Below, piece after piece: positions 7,383-14,072 of a stretch of 64,000 bases of DNA. A program made the position numbers and the translations under genes. The notes beneath the pieces were generated by a model. That model saw nothing but the letters and a program-made list of their open reading frames with translations, was not told the origin of the DNA and did no database searches. This DNA comes from Pelomonas sp965229315 (lineage in GTDB: Bacteria > Pseudomonadota > Gammaproteobacteria > Burkholderiales > Burkholderiaceae_C). Where the stretch lies: NCBI RefSeq assembly GCF_965229315.1, contig NZ_CBDDJA010000001.1, positions 682,001-746,000 of the forward strand. Direction: 5' to 3'. Position 1 is the first letter of the stretch; each line of letters starts with the position of its first letter.

Positions 7383-8045
7383 ATGAAGCCCATCCTCGTT
7401 GCCGCTGCCCTTGCCGCTGCACTGACCACCGCCCACGCCGCCGACATGACCTTCAACACCCTCACCGCCGAAGAAAAGGCCGCCGGCTGGCAACTGCTGT
7501 TCGACGGCAAGACGCTGGACGGCTGGCGTGCCAGCGACAAGCCCGGCACGTTCAGCGTGAAGGACGGCGTCATCGTCACGCACGGCCCGCGCTCGCACCT
7601 GTTCTACGTGGGCCCCGTGCAGCAGGCCGACTTCAGGAACTTCGAGCTGAAGGTCGACGTGATGACCTTCCCCAAGGCCAACTCTGGCGTCTACTTCCAC
7701 ACCAAGTGGCAGGAGGTGGGCTGGCCCGAGCAGGGCTACGAGGTGCAGGTCAACAACTCGCACAGCGATCCCAGCCGCACCGGCGGCCTGTGGGGCGTGC
7801 AGGACTTCCCGCGCGTCATCGCGCCGGACGGCGGCTGGTTCACGCTGACCACGCGGGTCGAGGGCAAGCGCGTGACGACGCGCATCAACGGCGAGCTGGT
7901 GGCCGACTACACCGAGGAGTCGCCCCTCGTGCGCAAGCAGGGCCTGGAGAAGCGCTACCTGGCCAGCGGCACCTTCGCGCTGCAGGGGCACGACCCCGAG
8001 AGCGAGACGCACTTCCGCAACATCAAGGTGCGCGTGCTGCCCTGA
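7383..8045 (+). CDS. Exported DUF1080 protein, likely 3-keto-disaccharide hydrolase
   Basis: A 220-residue protein with a clear signal peptide (MKPILVAAALAAALTTAHA, cleaved before AD). The mature part has the hallmarks of DUF1080 (PF06439), a concanavalin-like beta-sandwich: GWQLLFDGKTLDGWR at the start, ANSGVYFHTKW in the middle, GYEVQVNNSH, and HFRNIKVRVLP at the end. Members of this family hydrolyse 3-keto-disaccharides and 3-keto-glycosides. The gene starts 2 bases after the small-subunit stop, so the three proteins are surely made together, and all are expected in the periplasm. The hydrolase role is inferred from family and context. Confidence 0.87.
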   Translation: MKPILVAAALAAALTTAHAADMTFNTLTAEEKAAGWQLLFDGKTLDGWRASDKPGTFSVKDGVIVTHGPRSHLFYVGPVQQADFRNFELKVDVMTFPKANSGVYFHTKWQEVGWPEQGYEVQVNNSHSDPSRTGGLWGVQDFPRVIAPDGGWFTLTTRVEGKRVTTRINGELVADYTEESPLVRKQGLEKRYLASGTFALQGHDPESETHFRNIKVRVLP

Positions 8046-8076
8046 GCGCAGCGCGGTGGACGTTCAGCCCGGTGCC

Positions 8077-8090
8077 GGCGCCGCGGCGCC
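8077..8090. terminator. Possible bidirectional terminator stem
   Basis: GGCGCCGCGGCGCC is a perfect 14-base palindrome placed between the stop codons of the convergent DUF1080 and receiver-domain genes. No T-run follows on either side, so intrinsic termination is doubtful. Confidence 0.3.
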
Positions 8091-8096
8091 CGGGGC

Positions 8097-8822
8097 TCAG
8101 GCGCCGGGCTGCCTCGCGTCGCCCACGCGGCGGGCGCGCCGTGCGGCGGCGGCGCGCAAATGGGTCAGCGACTCCACGCGCTTGAGCAGCTCGCGGTCGT
8201 TCCAGGGCTTCTTGAAGATGCCGTAGACGCCTTCGATCTGGCCCACGCGGCCGTGCAGCTCGTCGTGGCCGGTGATGGCGATGACGGGCAGGTCTTCGGT
8301 GGCGAGGCTGCCGTGCACGTCGGCGATCAGCTCGAAGCCGTCCTTGTTGGGCATCTCCAGGTCCGTGATCAGCACGGCGACCTCGGGGTGCGTGTCCAGC
8401 GCGGCGACGGCCTCGTTGCCGTCGTTGACCTGCAGCACCGTGTAGCCGGCACCTTCGAACAGCCGCTTGAGCTTGGTGCGCACGACGGCGGAGTCATCGG
8501 CGACGAGGACGGTGGGCGGGCCCTCCGGCACGGCGGGTGCGGTGGCCGGCGGCGGCGCCATCGGCGTGGGCGCGGTGACGAAGGCGCTGGCCATGGACGG
8601 GCCGGCATGGGGCGAGACCGGCAGCGGCGGCAGCACGACGGGCGGCGGGGCGGCCTGGCGTGACGGCGGCTGGGGCGGGCGAGGCTGCGGGTCGTCGCGC
8701 GGCACCCGGTAGTCGTCACGCTTGAGGGCGGCGATGAGCACGATGATGGCCAGCGGCACGGCGATCAGCACCGGCATCAGGTACGCGCCCAACAACTCCT
8801 GCAACTCGTGAAACATCTCCAT
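8097..8822 (-). CDS. Membrane-anchored single-receiver response regulator
   Basis: A 241-residue protein with an unusual layout: one N-terminal transmembrane helix (about residues 13-33), a Pro-rich linker of about 70 residues, and a CheY-like receiver domain (about 103-222). The receiver has the acidic pocket VADDS, the phospho-acceptor aspartate in VLITDLEMPNKDGFE, the ITGHDE segment and the lysine in IFKKPWND. A basic Arg/Ala-rich tail follows; there is no output domain. The positive-inside signal after the helix puts the receiver in the cytoplasm. It lies 103 bases downstream of the NtrY-like kinase gene on the same strand and could be an extra phosphate acceptor of that system. Its output is unknown. 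Confidence 0.8.
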   Translation of the reverse strand: MEMFHELQELLGAYLMPVLIAVPLAIIVLIAALKRDDYRVPRDDPQPRPPQPPSRQAAPPPVVLPPLPVSPHAGPSMASAFVTAPTPMAPPPATAPAVPEGPPTVLVADDSAVVRTKLKRLFEGAGYTVLQVNDGNEAVAALDTHPEVAVLITDLEMPNKDGFELIADVHGSLATEDLPVIAITGHDELHGRVGQIEGVYGIFKKPWNDRELLKRVESLTHLRAAAARRARRVGDARQPGA

Positions 8823-8925
8823 CCCCGGGGTGTAACGGCGGTCAGCCTAACACCCGCCACGGGCGTGCACCACCGAGGAAAGCCGGCAAATCCGCGCGTA
8901 ATCCACGCGCAACGACGGCACGCGC

Positions 8926-10101
8926 TCAGAAGGTGACGACGAAGCAGGCGCCGCCGCCCGCACGCCGGGCGTGGCGCACCGTGCCGCCCAGGCCGTGCAC
9001 GAGCTGGCGCACCACCGCCAGGCCCACGCCGCTGCCGCCCTCGCGCGTCGTGAAGAAGGGCGTGAAGATGCGCCCTTCCAGGCCCGGCGCGACACCGGGG
9101 CCGTTGTCGCTGACGCGCAGGCGCAGCCGTGCGCCGCGGCTCAGGGCCGCCTCGATGCGCAGCGCCGGCGCCGGCCGCCCCGCGCAGGCCTGCAGCGCGC
9201 AGGCCTGCAGCGCGTTCTGCGCCAGGTTGATGAGCACCTGCTCCAGGTGCGCGGCGTCGGTGCGCAGCGCTAGGCTCTCGGGCTCGACGGCGATCTCCAC
9301 CGTGCCGCCCGCCGCAGCCCAGGCCGGTGCCACGAGCCGCTGCACGGCCTGCAGCAGCGGCGCCAGTGGCACGTCCGCCAGCGTCGGCGCCGGCGGCTGG
9401 CTGACGCTGCGGTAGCGCTCCACGAACGCCTGCAGGTGCGCCGCGCGGCGCGCGAGCGTGGCGAGTGCCGCCGTCAGTTCGTCGCGCTCGCCCGCCGCCA
9501 GCAGCGCGGGTGCACTGGCCGCCAGCGACGCGATGGGCGTCAGAGAATTCATGATCTCGTGCGTCAGCACCTGCACGAGTTGCCGCCAGGCCGCCAGCGT
9601 CTCGGTCTCCAGCTCCGACTCGATGGGCGCCAGCGCCGCCAGCCGCCAGGCTTGGCCCTGCACGGTCAGCGCCGACACGGCCAGCACGGCGCGCTCCTGG
9701 CCGTGCTCGGTGGGCAGCGTGACGACGCGCCGGCCCGGCGCGTCGTCCAGCAGCGCGAGCAGCGCGGCGGGCTCCGTCGCGCGGCCGGGGGCGATCAGCC
9801 GGCGCGCGGCTGCGTTCAGTGCCAGCGGCGGCGCATCGGCCACCAGGCGCCACAAGGCCAGCGGCGCGTGCTCCAGCGCCGCGTCCAGGTCGGGGCGCGG
9901 TGCGGGTGGTGGGTCGGGGGGCGGCGGCGCGGGCTTGCGGGCGAGGCGGCTCAGCGCCGTCCAGCCCCAGGCCGCGGCGATCAGGCCCAGCAACACGCAG
10001 GCCACCAGCAGGCGCGGCGCGTCCAGCGCGGCCACCGCGCCGGCGGCGCTCGTGGCCAGCACCAGCGCGGCAACGGCAATGCGGGTGCGGTCAGAGCCCA
10101 T
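8926..10101 (-). CDS. NtrY-like sensor histidine kinase
   Basis: A 391-residue membrane kinase. Two closely spaced hydrophobic helices (about residues 8-27 and 30-50) give it almost no periplasmic domain, so it probably senses within the membrane or cytoplasm. A Pro-rich linker leads to a PAS-like region, then the dimerisation box QVLTHEIMNSLTPIASL with the phospho-accepting His, the N box (LINLAQNALQ), the G1 box SDNGPGVAPG and G2 box GGSGVGLAVVRQLV. An exact 15-bp tandem duplication repeats ALQAC directly after the N box. The start overlaps the end of the activator gene by 11 bases. This pair with divergent ABC permease genes points to control of the efflux operon. Confidence 0.9.
   Translation of the reverse strand: MGSDRTRIAVAALVLATSAAGAVAALDAPRLLVACVLLGLIAAAWGWTALSRLARKPAPPPPDPPPAPRPDLDAALEHAPLALWRLVADAPPLALNAAARRLIAPGRATEPAALLALLDDAPGRRVVTLPTEHGQERAVLAVSALTVQGQAWRLAALAPIESELETETLAAWRQLVQVLTHEIMNSLTPIASLAASAPALLAAGERDELTAALATLARRAAHLQAFVERYRSVSQPPAPTLADVPLAPLLQAVQRLVAPAWAAAGGTVEIAVEPESLALRTDAAHLEQVLINLAQNALQACALQACAGRPAPALRIEAALSRGARLRLRVSDNGPGVAPGLEGRIFTPFFTTREGGSGVGLAVVRQLVHGLGGTVRHARRAGGGACFVVTF
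9182..9211. repeat. Exact 15-bp tandem duplication inside the kinase gene
   Basis: GCGCAGGCCTGCAGC occurs twice head-to-tail (9182-9196 and 9197-9211). On the minus strand it encodes a repeated ALQAC beside the N box of the ATP-binding domain. It keeps the reading frame. Confidence 0.85.
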
Positions 10102-11386
10102 GCTTGTCCAGCTTGCGGTACAGCGCCGCCCGGCTCACGCCCAGCAGCCTGGCGGCCTGGCTGATGTTGCCGCCGGCCTGCGCCAGCGCCGCCTGCACGG
10201 CCTCGCGCTCGCGCTGGGTCAGGTCCAGGCCGGCATCGGGTGACGGCACCGCAGCGACATCGGCCAGGCCGAAGTCCGCCCAGGTGAACACCGACCCGCG
10301 CGCCAGCAGCGAGGCGCGCTCGCAGGCCTGGCGCAGCTCGCGCACGTTGCCCGGCCAGCGGTAGGCACACAGCCGCGCGAGCGCATCGGCCTCGATGTCG
10401 CGCGCCGGCCGGCCCTGGGCGAAGTGGGCGAGGTGGTGGCGCAGCAGCAGGGCCACGTCGACCGCGCCGCGCTCGCGCAGCGGCGGCACGCGCAGCACCA
10501 CGGTGTTGAGCCGGTACAGCAGGTCGGGCCGGAAGCGCTGCGCGTCCAGCAGCGCGGCCTCCGGCACGTTGGTGGCGGCCAGCACGCGCACGTCCACCGG
10601 CACCGGCTTGTCGCTGCCCAGCGGCGTCACCTCGCGGCGCTCTAGTGCGGCCAGCAGCTTGGCCTGTTGGGCCAGCGGCAGGTTGCCGATCTCGTCGAGG
10701 AACAGCGTGCCGCCCGCCGCCGCGACGAAGCGGCCGGGCCGCGCTTCGCGGGCATCCGTGAAGCTGCCGCGCCTGTGGCCGAACAGCTCGCTCTCCACCA
10801 GCGCCTCGGGCAGCGCGCCCATGTCCACGGCCAGCAGCGGCCCGGCCGCGCGCGGTGAGGCGCGGTGCAGCGCGCGCGCCACCAGCTCCTTGCCCACGCC
10901 GTTCTCGCCGAGGATGAGCACGCTGGCCTCGCTGGCGCCCACCTGGGCGATCTGCGCGCGCAGCGACTGCATCGCGGCCGAGTCGCCCAGCAGCTCGCCC
11001 ACGGGCGGCGCCGGTGCGCGCCGGGCCAGCGCCGCCTGCACGCAGGCCAGCAGCCGCTCGTTGGCCCAGGGCTTGGTGATGAAGTCCACCGCGCCGGCCT
11101 TCAGCGCCTGCACGGCCAGCTCCACCTCGGCATAGGCCGTCATGACGATCACCGCTGGCGCATCGCGGCGTGCGACGACCTCGCGCAGCAGCGCCAGGCC
11201 GGCCGCGCCGTCGCTGGCACCGGGCGTGAAGTTCATGTCCAGCAGCAGCACGTCGGGCCGGGTCTCGTCCAGCGCCGCCATCAGCTCGGTGGGCGCGTGG
11301 CGCACGGCGACCGGCGCCAGCTTGCGCAATGCCAGCCGCGCGGCCAGGGCCACGTCGGGGTCGTCGTCAAGGATCAGGATGGTCAT
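10091..11386 (-). CDS. NtrC-family sigma-54 response regulator
   Basis: A 431-residue activator with receiver, AAA+ and Fis-type DNA-binding domains. The receiver (about 1-120) has ILDDDPD, phospho-acceptor VLLLDMNF and the lysine in FITKPW. The AAA+ domain (about 140-360) has Walker A GENGVGKE, Walker B TLFLDEIGNL, the arginine-rich FRPDLLYRLN and a sigma-54 contact loop reading GSFTDA, a variant of GAFTGA that keeps the essential FT. The C-terminus AGGNISQAARLLGVSRAALYRKL is a Fis helix-turn-helix. The start at 11386 opens the receiver domain. It is divergent from the efflux operon, whose promoter has sigma-54 elements and two upstream palindromes, its probable targets. Confidence 0.93.
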   Translation of the reverse strand: MTILILDDDPDVALAARLALRKLAPVAVRHAPTELMAALDETRPDVLLLDMNFTPGASDGAAGLALLREVVARRDAPAVIVMTAYAEVELAVQALKAGAVDFITKPWANERLLACVQAALARRAPAPPVGELLGDSAAMQSLRAQIAQVGASEASVLILGENGVGKELVARALHRASPRAAGPLLAVDMGALPEALVESELFGHRRGSFTDAREARPGRFVAAAGGTLFLDEIGNLPLAQQAKLLAALERREVTPLGSDKPVPVDVRVLAATNVPEAALLDAQRFRPDLLYRLNTVVLRVPPLRERGAVDVALLLRHHLAHFAQGRPARDIEADALARLCAYRWPGNVRELRQACERASLLARGSVFTWADFGLADVAAVPSPDAGLDLTQREREAVQAALAQAGGNISQAARLLGVSRAALYRKLDKHGL

Positions 11387-11432
11387 GGGCGGGCGCGACT
11401 CTAAGCGCGGCTTGTGGAGCGGGGCAAGGCGG

Positions 11433-11471
11433 TGTCCGGAAGCGGACAGTGGGGGTGTCCGGAAGTGGACG
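11433..11471. promoter_or_regulatory. Two tandem palindromic operators, likely NtrC-type upstream activating sequences
   Basis: TGTCCGGAAGCGGACA (11433-11448) is a perfect TGTCCG-N4-CGGACA dyad. TGTCCGGAAGTGGACG (11456-11471) is a second, imperfect copy. Their centres are 23 bases apart, about two helix turns, and they lie roughly 100-125 bases upstream of the sigma-54 promoter, the usual placing for an enhancer-binding activator. The divergently encoded NtrC-like protein is the natural candidate to bind them. Confidence 0.75.
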
Positions 11472-11505
11472 GTTTGTGCGCTCGTCGAGACGTTGGTGGG
11501 TGGCA

Positions 11506-11534
11506 AGTCGCCCGCGGGGGCGAAACCCCGGCAC
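11506..11534. repeat. Solitary end fragment of the dispersed intergenic element
   Basis: These 29 bases, starting AGTCGCCCGCGGGGGCG, match the terminal segment of the two larger dispersed elements at 26153-26693 and 45909-46312 with few differences. The hairpin and body are absent here. It lies between the operators and the sigma-54 promoter of the efflux operon. Confidence 0.55.
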
Positions 11535-11563
11535 CTCACTGGCCAACAACGCCCATCGACCCC

Positions 11564-11578
11564 TGGCCTGGCTCTTGC
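11564..11578 (+). promoter_or_regulatory. Sigma-54 promoter of the efflux operon
   Basis: TGGCCTGGCTCTTGC matches the sigma-54 consensus TGGCACG-N4-TTGC, with GG and GC at the correct spacing, a preceding C and a following A. Transcription should start about 12 bases downstream of the GC, near 11590, only about 3 bases before the first permease ATG at 11593. Confidence 0.75.
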
Positions 11579-11592
11579 AACCACCTCCACCC

Positions 11593-14067
11593 ATGAACCT
11601 GCTGCTCTCCCCCACCGCCTGGCGCGGCGCCTGGCGCCAGTTGCGTGGTGAACCGGTCCCGGCCGTGCTGGTCGTCTGCGGCCTGGCGCTGGGTCTGGCG
11701 CTCAGCCTGCTGGCCGCCGCGATGATCCGCGACAAGCTGTGGGCCGATGCCGGCCTGCCCGAGTCCGACCGGCTCGTCACCTTCGAATGGCGTGCGCGCG
11801 GGCCTGGCGGCGCCACCACCGAGTGGTTCCCCGACGTGCCGGCGAGCGCGCTGCAGGCGGCCCTGCGCGAGGCCAACGCACCGCTGGGCCCGATGACCCG
11901 CGCGCTGAACGCGCCGCTGCCGGCCCGGGCCGACGACGGGCGCGGCGGCCAGCGCCATGCGCGGCTGTGGACCCTGCTGGCCGACCCCGACATCCGCGAG
12001 CTGTTCGCGCTGAAGGCGGTCTCTGGCGACCTGGCCGCCGCCATGGCCAGCCCCGAGGGCGTTGCGCTGACCGAGGCGGGCGCGCTCAAACTGTTCGGCA
12101 CGACGCAGGCCATCGGCCGCCAGCTCACGGCCACCGTGGCGCTGTACGGGGAAAGCCAGCCGCGCCGGCTGGAGGCGGCGCTGACGGTCATGGCCATCAT
12201 CGCCACGCCCGACCCTCACGGGTCGCTGGGCAGCTACGACGCGCTGGCCGGCTTCAATGCACCGGCGGCCAAGGTCTTCGTCGACCAGGAGACCAGCTGG
12301 TCCTTCCCGGCCGGCCACCTGTATGCCCGCCTGCAACCCGGCGCCACGCCGGACGCGATGACCGCGCTGGCGCAGCACCTGCTGGACCGGCAGCCCATCC
12401 CGCCGGGCCTGCCGGCCGACTTCCTCAAAGGCGGTGGCAAGTTCGCCTACCTGCGCGCCATGCCCATGAACGACCGTGCGCTGGAAGGCGCCGAGAGCCC
12501 GCTGCGGCTGATGCAGATGGGCGCCCTCGCCGCCGCCGCCGTGGCCGTGCTGGCCATGGCCGCCATCAACTTCATCAACTTGTGGAGCGTGCGCACGCTC
12601 AGGCGCCAGCGCGAGATCGGGCTGCGCAAGTCGCTGGGCGCCGGGGTGGCGGCGCTGGTGGGCCAGTTCTTCGTCGAGGCCTGGGTCGTCACGCTGCTGG
12701 CCGGCGCTTCAGGCCTGCTGCTGGCCTGGTGGGCCACGCCCGCCGTGGCGGCGCTGATGGCACACGAGTTCGTCACGCCGGTGCTGTCGCTGCAGGGTCT
12801 CGCGCTGACGCTGGCCTTGAGCGTGGCCATCGCTGCCTGCAGTGCGCTGCCGCTGGCGCTGATCGCGCAGCGTGTGCAGCCGGCGGCGTCGCTCGCCGGC
12901 CGCAGCCACAGCGAGGGCCGCGCCGGCCGCTGGCTGCGCCGCGGCCTCACGCTGCTGCAGTTCAGCGCCGCGGCACTGTTCACCGCGATGACCGCCGTCG
13001 TGCTGTGGCAGAACCACCATGCCGGCGCGGTCGAGCGTGGCTTTCACGTGCGCGACCGCCTCGCGTTCGACCTGCCGTGGGAGACCCAGCTGCCGCAGAC
13101 CCGCACGCTGCTGGCCCGCATCAAGGCCTGGCCCGAAGTCGTGGCCGTGGCCGCCGCGACCGATGTGCCGGGGCGCAACTTCTCACGCGTCCATTCCGAA
13201 TTCACCGGCGCCAGCGGCAATCCGGTCAACCTCGCCACCAGCGTGCAGTTCACGCCGGACTGGCTGAACGTCTACGGCATGCGCGTGCTGGCCGGGCGGC
13301 TGTCGGCCGACCACGCCGCCGAGGCCGATGCCGTCGTGCTGGACCGCGCGGCCGCGCAGGCGCTGGGCTTCAACCCGCCCGAGAGCGCCGTGGGCCGCAC
13401 ACTGGGCGTGAACTCGCAGTACTTCGGCGGCAAGCCGGTCACGGTGGCGGCCGTCATCGCCGACGTGCGCATGGAAGACACGCGCAGCCCGCCCGCGCCC
13501 AACGTGCTGCGTCCGCGCGTCGAGGTGCGCGGCGGCGCCATCAGCCTGCACAGCCGCGACCCCGCCGCCACCCGCGTGAAGCTGGCTGCGCTGCTGCGCG
13601 AGGTGATGCCCGACGAGTCGCCGCAGGTCATGACCGCGGCCGAGCAGCAGGCGCGCAAGATCGAGGAGGACGTGCGCCTGGGCCGGCTCATCGCCATCGT
13701 CGGCGCGCTGGCGCTGTTCATGTCGGCGCTGGGCGTCTACGCGCTGGCGGCGCATTCGCTGCGCCGTCGCGAGCGCGAGATCGTGCTGCGCAAGCTGCAT
13801 GGTGCGGGCCATGGCGCGGTGGCGCGCCTGCTGGCGCGCGAGTTCGGCGTGCTGGTGGGGCTGGCCTGTGTCATGGCACTGCCGCTGGCGGCCTGGCTGG
13901 CGCAGGCCTACCTGGGCCAGTTCGTCGAGCGCGCCGACATGGGGCCGCTGGGCCTGGGGCCGCTGGTGATCGCGGCGGCGGCGCTGGTGGCCGTCACGTC
14001 GCTGGCCGTGCTGCGCCATCTGCGCGCGGCGTTCGCGCTGCGGCCGGCGCAGGCGTTGCGGGGCTGA
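11593..14067 (+). CDS. ABC transporter permease (MacB/FtsX type), first of a tandem pair
   Basis: An 824-residue inner membrane protein. An N-terminal helix (about 24-47) is followed by a large periplasmic MacB-type core, a cluster of helices (about 305-430) that includes the FtsX signature NFINLWSVRTLRRQREIGLRK, then a second periplasmic domain and a final helix cluster with LRRREREIVLRKLHGAG. The two REIGLRK/REIVLRK stretches are the coupling-helix regions that touch the ATPase. The start aligns with that of the downstream paralogue (MNLLLSPTAWRGAWRQL against MAALSALTWRSAWHQL). It is the first gene of a four-gene operon with an adaptor and an ATPase. The substrate is unknown; small peptides, antibiotics or lipoproteins are typical for the family. 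Confidence 0.9.
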   Translation: MNLLLSPTAWRGAWRQLRGEPVPAVLVVCGLALGLALSLLAAAMIRDKLWADAGLPESDRLVTFEWRARGPGGATTEWFPDVPASALQAALREANAPLGPMTRALNAPLPARADDGRGGQRHARLWTLLADPDIRELFALKAVSGDLAAAMASPEGVALTEAGALKLFGTTQAIGRQLTATVALYGESQPRRLEAALTVMAIIATPDPHGSLGSYDALAGFNAPAAKVFVDQETSWSFPAGHLYARLQPGATPDAMTALAQHLLDRQPIPPGLPADFLKGGGKFAYLRAMPMNDRALEGAESPLRLMQMGALAAAAVAVLAMAAINFINLWSVRTLRRQREIGLRKSLGAGVAALVGQFFVEAWVVTLLAGASGLLLAWWATPAVAALMAHEFVTPVLSLQGLALTLALSVAIAACSALPLALIAQRVQPAASLAGRSHSEGRAGRWLRRGLTLLQFSAAALFTAMTAVVLWQNHHAGAVERGFHVRDRLAFDLPWETQLPQTRTLLARIKAWPEVVAVAAATDVPGRNFSRVHSEFTGASGNPVNLATSVQFTPDWLNVYGMRVLAGRLSADHAAEADAVVLDRAAAQALGFNPPESAVGRTLGVNSQYFGGKPVTVAAVIADVRMEDTRSPPAPNVLRPRVEVRGGAISLHSRDPAATRVKLAALLREVMPDESPQVMTAAEQQARKIEEDVRLGRLIAIVGALALFMSALGVYALAAHSLRRREREIVLRKLHGAGHGAVARLLAREFGVLVGLACVMALPLAAWLAQAYLGQFVERADMGPLGLGPLVIAAAALVAVTSLAVLRHLRAAFALRPAQALRG

Positions 14068-14072
14068 GCGCC

